NCBI GenBank assembly: GCA_030637965.1
Contig: DAOWFO010000049.1
Span: 1 to 16,137, forward strand
Source: Thermoplasmata archaeon
GTDB taxonomy: Archaea > Thermoplasmatota > E2 > DHVEG-1
Length of the DNA: 16,137 nucleotides
Reading direction: 5' to 3'
In this document: positions 1 through 7,857 of the stretch, piece after piece
Position numbering within the stretch: position 1 is the stretch's first letter
How the letters are laid out: every line of letters starts with the position of its first letter
Notes under the pieces: generated by a model
Seen by the model: only the letters and a program-made list of their open reading frames with translations
The model's database searches: none
What the model was told of the DNA's origin: nothing
Made by a program: the position numbers and the translations under genes

Positions 1-1146
1 AATATTACTGAACTAAAACAAATCAAATTCTATATTGAAGATATGTCAGGAAATACAAATAATTCTGAATGGTTTGATTTTAAATCGGATAATGAAAAAC
101 CATTTTCATGGATTACAAACTCTGCAACAATTCCTAATCCAAGTAATACTACTCCAGTTACGATCGATGCAACAGCAGAAGACAACATAAGTAGTATCAA
201 ATATGTAAAACTTTATTATCGAGTCTCAGGCGATACTGGATGGTCTTTTTTTAATCCCACAGATTATACGTCCCCCTATACTTGGGGCTTTTCAATTGGA
301 CGTAATGACGGTGGAGAATATGAATTATGTACGATTGCAACAGATAATGCAAACAATATTGAAGATTATCCTTCCCAAGGTGACATATCATTCATCTTTG
401 ACCCAAATAACCCATATAAACCAGTTTTTGATAATGAGTATCGTTTTACAAATGACACAATACCTGAATTCTCTATTGAATTTAGAGATGATTATAAACT
501 TAAAAGCGTTGAATATCGACTGAATTTCGAAGGATACAACGAATGGATAAAAATTAATGATGAAGATATTAATACCATTAGTTACTTCGGAGAATGGAAT
601 CTTTCTCAAGATGATTGGGACTATATGTTGGAAGACATTGACTATTATATATACTTCAAATTAACAGATTCTCTAGGAAATCAATATGAATCTACATCAA
701 ACAATGAAGCTATGAATATTATTAAGGATCTTATAATAAATATTATCGAAGCACCATATGATCCAGACATATCTGATTTCTATGAATGGAATTGGAACAA
801 CGTTTTCTTAATATCAGTAAATATAAATGAAAGCGAAGTATCAAAAATTGAACTACATTACAGATATTCGTCAGATAATAAAACCTGGAACAACTGGACA
901 CAGTACGAAACCTCTCTTAACGCTTCTCCTTTTGAATGGAATTTTACAGCTAAAAATGGAAGTGGATATTATGAATTCAAAACATTTGTATGGGATGAAT
1001 CAAACCAATATCATGAATCTGATGTAAAATCTGTTAGTATAACCTTGTTTCCAACGATTTTAGTAATTATTATGATCGTCTTTATAATCATTCTATTAAT
1101 AGTAACTACTTTTTTCTTGAATAAAATGAAAAAGAAAAAGACATAA
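1..1146 (+). CDS. C-terminal part of a membrane-anchored Ig-like surface protein (5' end outside window)
   Basis: The reading frame is open from base 1, so the ATG at 43 is internal and the true start lies upstream; 381 codons are visible. The sequence is rich in Asn, Asp, Ser, Thr and Tyr. It shows repeated beta-sandwich-like units of the type 'VKLYYRVSGD...W', 'VEYRLN...W' and 'IELHYRYSSD...W', which resemble tandem Ig/fibronectin-like or bacterial Ig-like modules in archaeal surface proteins. Several N-x-S/T sites could be glycosylated. The last 30 residues are a single hydrophobic helix followed by NKMKKKKT, a classic stop-transfer with a short basic cytoplasmic tail, so the bulk lies outside the cell. 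No catalytic motif is seen. A role in the cell envelope or adhesion is inferred from architecture only. The gene converges on the GTPase gene with 19 bases between stop codons. Confidence 0.8.
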   Translation, partial: NITELKQIKFYIEDMSGNTNNSEWFDFKSDNEKPFSWITNSATIPNPSNTTPVTIDATAEDNISSIKYVKLYYRVSGDTGWSFFNPTDYTSPYTWGFSIGRNDGGEYELCTIATDNANNIEDYPSQGDISFIFDPNNPYKPVFDNEYRFTNDTIPEFSIEFRDDYKLKSVEYRLNFEGYNEWIKINDEDINTISYFGEWNLSQDDWDYMLEDIDYYIYFKLTDSLGNQYESTSNNEAMNIIKDLIINIIEAPYDPDISDFYEWNWNNVFLISVNINESEVSKIELHYRYSSDNKTWNNWTQYETSLNASPFEWNFTAKNGSGYYEFKTFVWDESNQYHESDVKSVSITLFPTILVIIMIVFIIILLIVTTFFLNKMKKKKT

Positions 1147-1168
1147 CCTATTTTTCTCTTTATCTTCA
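1147..1168 (+). terminator. T-rich archaeal-type termination region between convergent genes
   Basis: Just after the TAA at 1144-1146 the plus strand reads CTATTTTTCTCTTTATCTTC, a pyrimidine/T-rich run of the kind that stops archaeal RNA polymerase without a hairpin. For the opposing GTPase transcript, the A-rich stretch at about 1122-1142, inside the end of the surface-protein gene, would give T-tracts on the minus strand. The two transcripts therefore probably overlap slightly at their 3' ends. Confidence 0.4.
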
Positions 1169-2140
1169 ATCATTATTTTTTGACTTAAAATATGAAAAGA
1201 TTTTCTTAAGTAAAATATCCATACCTTCACCTGTTTCACAAGAGATTTTGAGATTGGTCGAATCTATTCTTTTTATATCAACTTTATTTTCTACCAATAT
1301 AATATGGGAAGTACTGAACGTTTTTTTTATTTGAGATATCAATTTTTTTTGATCCTCAAGAGTATAACCACATGCTTCAGAACAATCAATAACAAAAATA
1401 ATTATATCTGAGAGATGAGTAAGAGCTGCAATAGCTTGTTTTTCAATTTCATTTTTTTCAGAGGGAGAACCATCTAACAAACCAGGTGTATCAATTAACT
1501 GAAAACGTTTAAAAATGTACTTTTCCTTTTTTTCAATATGCCCAACATGAATTTCTTTTGTTGTAAATGGATATTGTGCGATTTCTGGTCTTGCTTTTGA
1601 CAGGTATTTCAATATAGAGGATTTTCCCACATTAGGATATCCAGCAATTACAATTGTAGGGATATCACTAATATCAGGAAATTTTCTTATGATATTTTGA
1701 GCATCAGCAAGTAGATCCAATTCATTACTAATCTGTTTTATAACGCTTGAAATTCTACCATTTATCTCCTTTTGTTTCTGCATTAGAAAATTAATTTTTC
1801 CTGATTTTTTTAAAGATCTTGCTTGTTTTGAAAAAATGTTTTTACAAGTTTTCCTCGCCCAATCGACTGCCCCTAGAGATTTCTTCAATTTATTAACATC
1901 AATTTTAATATCTATTAATTCCTGGTAAAATAATGGAAGATTTTCAATTGATGGAAACTCTTTCACATATTTTTCCAATGTTGAAATAATGTTAGTTGCA
2001 AAGGATTCTGTTCTAGCAATAATTGTTTTTTTTTTCTTATATAGAGCATTTCTATCAGTTATTTTCTTCTTCTTGGCTTTTTTGAACGCCCATTCCAATA
2101 GATCCTCTGCAGATAACACATTAGGCATTTTTTTTAACAT
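1166..2140 (-). CDS. NOG1-family GTPase (ribosome-assembly GTP-binding protein)
   Basis: This is a 324-residue TRAFAC/OBG-class GTPase. The N-terminal 155 residues form a basic helical region typical of the NOG1 N-terminal domain. The G domain follows, with Walker A GYPNVGKS (167-174), TT in switch I (193-194), DTPG (217-220), NKVD (285-288) and SCETGEG (300-306). All G motifs are intact and the length fits the archaeal members, which lack the long eukaryotic C-terminal extension. The family acts in large-subunit ribosome assembly in eukaryotes; the same role in the archaeal cytoplasm is inferred. Translation may begin at 2140 or at the second Met at 2128 (MPNVLSAEDLL), which fits the family N-terminus at least as well. 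There is no clear Shine-Dalgarno sequence, so a leaderless message is possible. It is divergent from the lipoprotein gene at 2288. Confidence 0.88.
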   Translation of the reverse strand: MLKKMPNVLSAEDLLEWAFKKAKKKKITDRNALYKKKKTIIARTESFATNIISTLEKYVKEFPSIENLPLFYQELIDIKIDVNKLKKSLGAVDWARKTCKNIFSKQARSLKKSGKINFLMQKQKEINGRISSVIKQISNELDLLADAQNIIRKFPDISDIPTIVIAGYPNVGKSSILKYLSKARPEIAQYPFTTKEIHVGHIEKKEKYIFKRFQLIDTPGLLDGSPSEKNEIEKQAIAALTHLSDIIIFVIDCSEACGYTLEDQKKLISQIKKTFSTSHIILVENKVDIKRIDSTNLKISCETGEGMDILLKKIFSYFKSKNND

Positions 2141-2190
2141 TTTAACTAAAAAACTTTATGTGATACTTGTAATTTAAGTTGTGGGTTGCC

Positions 2191-2227
2191 CATATATGTC
2201 ATTGTTCATATTATAATAGCATATATG
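2191..2227. promoter_or_regulatory. Two CATATATG palindromes in the divergent promoter region
   Basis: The 147-base space between the divergent GTPase and lipoprotein genes contains two copies of the 8-base palindrome CATATATG, at 2191-2198 and 2220-2227, 29 bases apart start to start. Each is self-complementary, so it could act on either strand as a TATA-like element or as a regulator half-site. AT-rich DNA makes such matches fairly easy by chance. A separate TATA-like TTATATTTAA lies near 2249-2258, about 30 bases before the lipoprotein ATG. Confidence 0.3.
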
Positions 2228-2287
2228 AGATTTTGAGAAAGTTGAAGATTATATTTAAGAATATCTTTGCTATTACAATATAAGAGG

Positions 2288-3106
2288 ATGTTATTTAAAA
2301 TTAATTTGTTATTATTAACAGCCATATTAGTTTCAATTTCATTTTGTGGATGTATTTTTGAAAATATAGATAACAACATAATAAATCCTGCTAAACCTAA
2401 AGATACGGGAAGTAGTATATCAATCGCTTGTTGGAACTTACAAGTTTTTGGAACCAGCAAAGCATCAAACGAAACCCTATTAGCATTCTACGCTGAAAAA
2501 CTCGATGATTATGATATATTCATTTTGCAGGAAATCCGTGATGCATCTGGAATAGCGATACAAATACTTGCTGAGAAATTCCCAGAATACCAATACATTA
2601 TAAGTGACCGTTCAGGGAAGAGTTCTTCGAAGGAACAATACGCTGTTTTCTATAATGATAACACAACATTGATTGAATCTTATGATTATCAAGATGAATA
2701 TCAACAGGTAATGCAAAGACCACCTCTTAAAGCAACTTTCATATCGAATAACTGGTCTTTTACGCTTTACACAATTCATACTCAACCAGATAATGTGTCT
2801 GATGAACTTACTGTTTTAGAGGCCATCATTGGCAACCCATTGGATGATGCGATAATTCTAGGTGATTTAAATGCTGATGGAAGTTATTACAATGAAGATG
2901 ACATTGAACATTTTACTGATTGGAAATGGGTTGTAAGTAATTATATTGATACAACAGTTGCAACAAGTAATAATACCTATGATAGAATAATAATCAATGA
3001 TGCAACTGAAAATAACTTCATTAGTGCGAGAGTAATGAATGATGTTAAAAAAGACCAATCAGACCACTATCTTGTGTATGCCACTTTTACCAATGAACAG
3101 CATTGA
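2288..3106 (+). CDS. Exported endonuclease/exonuclease/phosphatase (DNase I-fold) lipoprotein
   Basis: The product is 272 residues from the ATG at 2288. A TTG at 2267 would add seven residues, but the ATG puts the charged residue (Lys4) directly before the hydrophobic core and has GAGG next to it. The N-terminus is a lipoprotein-type signal ending in SFCGC, with Cys22 the likely lipidated residue, then a low-complexity linker. The rest carries the EEP-superfamily signature in order: WN (Asn50), LQE (Glu82, metal ligand), YTIH (His164), GDLNAD (Asp193 and Asn195), YDRI, and a terminal SDH (Asp259, His260). Every catalytic position is therefore present. It should be a Mg-dependent phosphodiesterase outside the membrane. 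The substrate is unknown; extracellular DNA is a reasonable guess for a scavenging cell, but phosphoester or lipid substrates are equally possible in this superfamily. Confidence 0.85.
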   Translation: MLFKINLLLLTAILVSISFCGCIFENIDNNIINPAKPKDTGSSISIACWNLQVFGTSKASNETLLAFYAEKLDDYDIFILQEIRDASGIAIQILAEKFPEYQYIISDRSGKSSSKEQYAVFYNDNTTLIESYDYQDEYQQVMQRPPLKATFISNNWSFTLYTIHTQPDNVSDELTVLEAIIGNPLDDAIILGDLNADGSYYNEDDIEHFTDWKWVVSNYIDTTVATSNNTYDRIIINDATENNFISARVMNDVKKDQSDHYLVYATFTNEQH

Positions 3107-3185
3107 AGGTAAATAATACTTTCACCTATCTCTTTTTTACATATATAAACCAGAACTAACCTTCCTACTTTTAGAACGACGATTA

Positions 3186-3250
3186 ATGCGGGGGACATGC
3201 CAGTAAGGGTGCATCCCACCATCCCTCCCATACCGGCATTTCTGTCAATA
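3186..3250. other. GC-rich structured island, possible non-coding RNA
   Basis: About 65 bases are clearly richer in G+C than the AT-rich surroundings and can fold into one long hairpin. TGCC (3198-3201) pairs with GGCA (3235-3238), GTA (3203-3205) with TAC (3231-3233), and GGG (3207-3209) with CCC (3227-3229). Single mismatches separate these helices, and the apical loop is 17 bases. Outside, GACA (3194-3197) can pair with TGTC (3243-3246) across a four-base bulge. GC islands with compensated stems in AT-rich archaea often mark structured RNAs. I do not recognise an Rfam family. Both strands are also open in one frame here, so a degraded coding remnant is the alternative. Confidence 0.35.
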
Positions 3251-3263
3251 TTTGAGGGATATA

Positions 3264-3347
3264 ATGGAAAACTATCAAATTTATAATTGGGAGACAGAAT
3301 ATCTAACAAAGGATGAAATTGAGCTTCTAGAAAAGATTAGAAATTAA
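3264..3347 (+). CDS. Possible 27-residue acidic microprotein
   Basis: A short frame starts at ATG 3264, preceded by TTGAGGGAT, a good Shine-Dalgarno-like site about five bases upstream, and ends with TAA at 3345-3347. The peptide (MENYQIYNWETEYLTKDEI...) is acidic and probably helical, with no membrane segment or cysteine. It sits immediately 3' of the GC-rich island. It could be a real small protein, the C-terminal remnant of a decayed gene, or chance. Apart from this frame and the island, the 307 bases between the lipoprotein and the peptidase gene hold only AT-rich sequence. Confidence 0.3.
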   Translation: MENYQIYNWETEYLTKDEIELLEKIRN

Positions 3348-3413
3348 ATAATATAAAGGCAGGTTGTAATCATGATATTGACAATAAATAAATACTAATT
3401 AAAATTTTATAAT

Positions 3414-5003
3414 TTAGAGATGATTTTCTTTTAATGATGGAAATAAATCAAAATCAATCCATGGAATATCAAAAATATCAATTTGACCTTTTATGGGTTT
3501 AATAATAAACCATTGGGAATTACTCCAATAATTCCTTAACCATCTGTTGAATAGTGATCCATCAAAATAAGCATGATTTTCATTATCTATAAAATCATTC
3601 TGCTTAATGATATTTCCATGAGATGCAGCTCTCAAATATAGACCATACTTACTGTTTTCTTGAATGATGTTTCCAGATATTATTGTGTTGCGAGAAGACT
3701 CCATTTCTATTCCATCATCTCTATTCAATTTTATTATGTTATCTAATATTTCATTATTATTTACCCAATGAATATATAATCCATCATTATTTTTTTGGAT
3801 TATATTATCACTGACAATATTCCATGATTGCTCATATGCATAGTTCAAAAACACGCCAATTTCATTATTTTGTATGATATTATCATTTACCGTAATATTG
3901 GAGTTAAGAGATAATGTTTTAATTCCTGCATCAAATGGATTTGCCCCACTGTTTTGTATTGTAAATCCTGATAACCTTACGTGGGGTGCAGAAACAGTAA
4001 TAACATGTCCATTACCCCCGCCATCAATTATAGTTGAATCTCTATTCTCTCCATCTAGATTAATAGTTTTATTGATAATGATATTCTCATTATAATATCC
4101 ATTATTTACAAAAACGGTCCATCCTTCATATGCATTATCGACACCCTGTTGAATATTAATATAAGGATGTTCCTGAGAACCATCCCAAGGACCCAAATTA
4201 TTATCATCATCTACATATATAATGGGAAATTGCCCATGTACTTCAGTTAGATAAAATGATTTTTTTTCAATACTGCACTCCCCATATCCAATATTGAACC
4301 AACCTTCATCTTGATATTTTGTACCCCAGCTATTTTTACAAATCCAATATCCGGGATTATCGTTATAACCAACGATTGTTATATAATGGATGCCAAAGAC
4401 TTCCCCCCATTTATGTCTATATATGCCTTTCTTATGATAAATGAAGTCTTTATATATTTGAAAGTAGGTTGGAACAGGACCATTTGTTACTAATGAGGTT
4501 TTAATTGCAATAGGATCCTCTGGGAGGTAATGCCAATCTGCAATTTTTACAGTTCTATTCTTCCAATTAGGACAAGAAGTATTTAATGGATATTGATAAT
4601 TTTCTTCTGGATAAGGCCAACACGCTTCGTCTGGAACACCATAGTCCTTTAGAAATTGAGTGTCATTTTCTGGAAAGGAACCCCAATCTGTATTCCCGCC
4701 ACTGAAGAAATATAGATGAGCCTCAGAAAGATCACAACCAAACGGGTAACCAACTTTGTATTGTACCATGGTTTCGATAGCAGCTACAATTGCAAATGTT
4801 TCACAGCTTGGAAATGGAGCCTGATTTCTAATTGGAGTTGTAAAGTCAACCCCATCGATATCTCGCCAACTAAAATTTGAGGGAAGGACAACAGATGTTT
4901 CAATTTTTAACGATTCTGAATTATCCTGATTCTTAAATCCATAAGCAGGAACTGTAATCATAAACATTACAAGTATTATTATAATTAGTGTTAAATTTTT
5001 CAT
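3414..5003 (-). CDS. Secreted papain-family (C1) cysteine peptidase fused to a NosD-like beta-helix
   Basis: The protein has 529 residues. Residues 1-22 are a signal peptide (MKNLTL plus a hydrophobic core, ending PAYG). Residues about 43-255 are a papain-fold domain: IRNQ with oxyanion-hole Gln61, nucleophile Cys67 in PFPSCETFA, general base His206 in GIHYITIVGY, and Asn224 in CKNSWG, followed by GWFNI. After a YVDDDN boundary at about 263, residues to about 510 form a right-handed parallel beta-helix of PbH1/NosD type (IQQGVDNA, TIIDGGG, then repeated 'NIIQ/NDGL/NEIL/GNII' rungs). There is no membrane helix or sorting motif at the C-terminus, so it is probably released or held by the helix binding a polymer. 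GGGAG lies five bases before the ATG. The beta-helix may bind polysaccharide and position the protease; that role is inferred. Protein scavenging is the likely function. Confidence 0.87.
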   Translation of the reverse strand: MKNLTLIIIILVMFMITVPAYGFKNQDNSESLKIETSVVLPSNFSWRDIDGVDFTTPIRNQAPFPSCETFAIVAAIETMVQYKVGYPFGCDLSEAHLYFFSGGNTDWGSFPENDTQFLKDYGVPDEACWPYPEENYQYPLNTSCPNWKNRTVKIADWHYLPEDPIAIKTSLVTNGPVPTYFQIYKDFIYHKKGIYRHKWGEVFGIHYITIVGYNDNPGYWICKNSWGTKYQDEGWFNIGYGECSIEKKSFYLTEVHGQFPIIYVDDDNNLGPWDGSQEHPYINIQQGVDNAYEGWTVFVNNGYYNENIIINKTINLDGENRDSTIIDGGGNGHVITVSAPHVRLSGFTIQNSGANPFDAGIKTLSLNSNITVNDNIIQNNEIGVFLNYAYEQSWNIVSDNIIQKNNDGLYIHWVNNNEILDNIIKLNRDDGIEMESSRNTIISGNIIQENSKYGLYLRAASHGNIIKQNDFIDNENHAYFDGSLFNRWLRNYWSNSQWFIIKPIKGQIDIFDIPWIDFDLFPSLKENHL

Positions 5004-5130
5004 CTTGTCTCCCTACAAATTATATATATTAATAAGTATCTCCAATTACTCATTTAAATGTTCTGTTTATAATAAAAATAAAAGTAAAGAGGATTGTTCT
5101 ACAAATCATTTAATGACTTATATTTTCTAA

Positions 5131-5214
5131 TCTTTATAATTTTTTTATTGGCATTCGTTCTTTTCGAAACGCTTAATTCGTAGTAATACATTTTAAGATA
5201 TTGGTATTTAGAAT
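5131..5214 (+). promoter_or_regulatory. Promoter/operator region of the regulator-riboflavin kinase-repair gene array
   Basis: A TATA-like TTTATAAT lies at 5133-5140. Downstream are TTCG repeats at 5154, 5163 and 5177 that form two overlapping dyads: CGTT(5156-5159)/AACG(5168-5171) and CGAA(5165-5168)/TTCG(5177-5180). A second TATA-like TTTTAAGATA near 5191-5200 could give a nearly leaderless transcript at the ATG at 5215. The dyads sit where an archaeal repressor would block polymerase, and the first downstream gene encodes a winged-helix protein, so autoregulation is a plausible inference. No experimental site is known to me. Confidence 0.3.
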
Positions 5215-5439
5215 ATGGATGAGGGATTTATACTTTCAAATAAATATAGAAGATCCATCTTTGATGAACTTGCATCTGGTGAAACTAATATTAACAGAAT
5301 AGCAAAGAAGCATAGAATAATAATTCAGGTAGTAGAAAGAGTTGCAAATGATTTTATAAAGGGAGATATATTAGAGAAAAAAGGTAACAGATATATTCTT
5401 ACTGATAAGGGGGAAAAACTAGCAATGAATATTAGATGA
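5215..5439 (+). CDS. Small winged-helix DNA-binding protein
   Basis: This is a 74-residue single-domain protein. Residues 10-60 read as a winged helix-turn-helix: YRRSIFDELASGETNINRIAKKH, then a recognition-helix stretch VVERVANDFIKGDILEKKG, then the wing YILTDKGEKLA. This is the pattern of small archaeal MarR/ArsR-like or PF-type wHTH proteins. No ligand-binding domain is attached. The start ATG has no strong ribosome site, consistent with a leaderless first gene. Its stop overlaps the next ATG (ATGA, 5436-5439), so it is translationally coupled to the riboflavin kinase. It probably controls this operon or flavin genes; the target is inferred from position only. Confidence 0.75.
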   Translation: MDEGFILSNKYRRSIFDELASGETNINRIAKKHRIIIQVVERVANDFIKGDILEKKGNRYILTDKGEKLAMNIR

Positions 5440-6122
5440 TAAAGGAGAATGATGATATTATGAAACCTTATCTTTTACAAATGCTCAAGGAACTTGCTTT
5501 ATTAGGGGCAGTTAGAAACAGGATAGAGATTTCTTCTCTTGAATTGGCAAATCACCTTGGAACCAGCCAGCAGACTGCCTCAAGATATCTACTTGAGTTG
5601 GACAGTAAAGAAATGATAATTAGAGAAATGGGTATAAAAAAACAACTTATTCAATTAACTAATATTGGCAAAGAAGTTTTACAGGAAGAACATCTGCAGT
5701 ATCAACAAATTTTTGAGTTAACAAATATGATTCATCTCAACGGCAAGATCATATCTGGCATGGGCGAAGGTAGATATTATACAGAACAAATTGAATATGT
5801 CAATCAATTTAGAGAAAAATTGAATTTTATACCTTATCCTGGTACACTTAATGTCGAAATTAAACACATTGAAAGAAATAAGATACGCCTATTAAAAAAA
5901 TATAACGCAATAATAATTGATGAGTTTAAAACTAATAACCGTACTTTTGGTAGTGTTAAATGTTTTCATGCAACTATAAAAGATACTGACGGTGCAATAG
6001 TTATACCATTACGAAGCCATTACTCAAATATTTTAGAGTTTATATCTCCACACTTTTTAAGAGAAAAACTTGATTTGAAAGATGGGGATGAGGTTAAAAT
6101 TGTTATCTTTATAGAAAATTAG
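5436..6122 (+). CDS. ribK: Archaeal riboflavin kinase (CTP-type, DUF120) with N-terminal winged helix
   Basis: This enzyme phosphorylates riboflavin to FMN, and the archaeal family characteristically uses CTP rather than ATP. The 228 residues split into a winged helix (about 10-80, ELANHLGTSQQTASRYLLEL) and a cradle-loop kinase domain (about 100-228). Family motifs are GKIISGMGEGRYYT (103-116), FIPYPGTLNV (131-140), a PLRSHY segment (191-196), and the C-terminal 'ISPHFLREKLDLKDGDEV' block. The HTH plus kinase fusion is common in Euryarchaeota and suggests the protein may also act as a transcriptional regulator. Two starts are possible: ATG 5436 overlapping the upstream stop, and ATG 5460 (MKPYLLQM), with GGAG about 12 bases before the latter. 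The 12-base gap to polX indicates cotranscription. Confidence 0.9.
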   Translation: MIKENDDIMKPYLLQMLKELALLGAVRNRIEISSLELANHLGTSQQTASRYLLELDSKEMIIREMGIKKQLIQLTNIGKEVLQEEHLQYQQIFELTNMIHLNGKIISGMGEGRYYTEQIEYVNQFREKLNFIPYPGTLNVEIKHIERNKIRLLKKYNAIIIDEFKTNNRTFGSVKCFHATIKDTDGAIVIPLRSHYSNILEFISPHFLREKLDLKDGDEVKIVIFIEN

Positions 6123-6134
6123 AGTGACATTTCT

Positions 6135-7856
6135 ATGAAAAATAAGATTGTTGCAGATATACTTTACCAGATTGCAGATTTACTTGATGTAAAAGGTGAT
6201 ATATTTTTTAAAACAAGAGCATACCGTATGGCAGCACAGTCTATAGAAACACTTGATGAAGATATTGAAATTGTTTCAAAGGAAAATCGTCTTCGATTAA
6301 TTCCTGGGGTTGGTGAAGCTCTTTCTAAAAAGATAAAGGAAATAGTGGAAACCGATAGATTGGAATATTTTGAGAAATTAAAAAAAGAGATACCAAGGGG
6401 AGTTATCGATTTGTTGGATATCCCTGGCCTAGGTCCAAAAAAGATTTCTTTACTGTATAGACATCTTTCAATTACAAATATCAGTGATTTAAAAAAAGCA
6501 TGTGATGGGGGTAAGCTTAGAGATCTTGAGGGTTTTGGAGAAATATCTGAGAAGAATATTCTCCGTGGAATAGCTCTTAGAGAAAAGACCAGTGGGCGCG
6601 TTCTTCTCAATGTTGCATATGAAAATGGAAATAATTACATCAAGTATCTTAAACAATGTAAAAAAATTGAAAAGATAAGTATTGCAGGTAGTCTTCGAAG
6701 GATGAAGGAAACAATTGGAGATTTAGACATTCTTACTTCCTCAGATACACCTGATGAAGTTATAGAATATTTCGTGAGATATCCAAATGTCAACAATGTA
6801 TTATTAAAGGGAAATACCAAAACCAGTGTTTCATTAAATAATGATATTCAAGTAGATCTTCGTGTTGTTGAAAAGAAAAGTTTTGGAGCAGCACTTCAGT
6901 ATTTCACTGGGTCTAAAGAACATAATGTAAAAATGCGCAGTATGGCAAGTAAAAAAGGTCTGAAATTAAATGAGTATGGTCTTTTTGATAAAAAAACCGA
7001 CAAATACTTAGTTGGTAGAACTGAAAAAGAAGTTTATAATAAGCTTGATCTTACGTATATAGAACCAGAATTAAGAGAAAATCGAGGTGAAATTGAAACT
7101 GCCATAAAAGGTGAATTACCAAATATCGTAAAGCATGGCGATATCAAGGGTGATCTCCATGTCCATTCTAGGTGGAGTGATGGTACCGATACATTAGAAA
7201 ACATCGTAAATTACGCTAAGAAATTAGGCTATGAGTATGTAGGAATTGCTGATCATTCTCAATCACTGAAGATTGCCCATGGACTTACAGAAAAAAGAAT
7301 TGATGATAAAATAAAAGAGATTGATGATCTAAATAAAAAATTAGAGGGCGTAAAGGTTTTTTGTAGTACAGAATGTGATATCAAACCTGATGGGGCTTTG
7401 GACTATAATAACCGTGTTCTTAAAAAACTTGATTTTGTTTGTATTGGAATTCATTCTTCATTTAAAATGAATAAAAACGAGGCGACCAAAAGAATCGTAA
7501 AAGGCATGGAGAATGAACATGTTGATTTCTTAGCTCATCCAACTTGTCGAATAATTGGGAGGAGAGAACCTCTTCAACTTGATATGGAAAAAATTTTTGA
7601 TACTGCAATAGAAACTGATACATATTTGGAGATCAATTCATTTCCTGATCGTCTTGACCTTAACGACACAAATTCAAAATTTGCAAAAGAAAGAGGAGTG
7701 AAATTTGTCATTGGAACTGATTCTCACAATATTAGTCACCTACCGTATATGCACTTTGGTATTGCAAATGCTCGACGTGGTTGGTTGGAGAAAGATGATA
7801 TTCTTAATACAATTTCACTGAAAAACCTTGAAAAAAAATTCGGATGTGATTTATAA
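6135..7856 (+). CDS. polX: Family X DNA polymerase with C-terminal PHP domain (PolX)
   Basis: The protein has 573 residues, the usual size of bacterial/archaeal PolX. Residues 1-145 form the lyase-like 8-kDa domain and fingers with helix-hairpin-helix motifs (LIPGVGEALSKKI near 55, LDIPGLGPKKI near 94, LEGFG near 131). The nucleotidyl-transferase palm follows: GSLRR at 185, GDLDIL with Asp196 and Asp198, and third catalytic Asp241 in QVDLRVV. Residues 335-573 are the PHP phosphoesterase with metal ligands visible in DLHVHS (His342, His344), ADH (Asp373, His374), STE (Glu413), GIH (His440), LAHP (His468) and TDSHN (Asp529, His531). All active-site positions are intact, so both gap-filling synthesis and Mn-dependent 3' end processing are expected. 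It is placed directly before an NAD-dependent ligase, consistent with short-gap or base-excision repair. Confidence 0.95.
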   Translation: MKNKIVADILYQIADLLDVKGDIFFKTRAYRMAAQSIETLDEDIEIVSKENRLRLIPGVGEALSKKIKEIVETDRLEYFEKLKKEIPRGVIDLLDIPGLGPKKISLLYRHLSITNISDLKKACDGGKLRDLEGFGEISEKNILRGIALREKTSGRVLLNVAYENGNNYIKYLKQCKKIEKISIAGSLRRMKETIGDLDILTSSDTPDEVIEYFVRYPNVNNVLLKGNTKTSVSLNNDIQVDLRVVEKKSFGAALQYFTGSKEHNVKMRSMASKKGLKLNEYGLFDKKTDKYLVGRTEKEVYNKLDLTYIEPELRENRGEIETAIKGELPNIVKHGDIKGDLHVHSRWSDGTDTLENIVNYAKKLGYEYVGIADHSQSLKIAHGLTEKRIDDKIKEIDDLNKKLEGVKVFCSTECDIKPDGALDYNNRVLKKLDFVCIGIHSSFKMNKNEATKRIVKGMENEHVDFLAHPTCRIIGRREPLQLDMEKIFDTAIETDTYLEINSFPDRLDLNDTNSKFAKERGVKFVIGTDSHNISHLPYMHFGIANARRGWLEKDDILNTISLKNLEKKFGCDL

Positions 7857-7857
7857 G

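Noticed and set aside
3067..3309. 80-codon minus-strand frame across the GC-rich island
   Set aside because: No ribosome site, overlaps the end of the lipoprotein gene, and openness is explained by the island's base composition; no family recognised.
6164..6610. 148-codon antisense frame inside polX
   Set aside because: A shadow of the strongly supported polX coding frame; no start signal and no recognisable domain.
7828..7857. TTG start giving LigA ten extra residues
   Set aside because: It lies inside polX, uses a rare start, and LigA proteins begin near the ATG at 7858; the ATG leaves a natural one-base gap.
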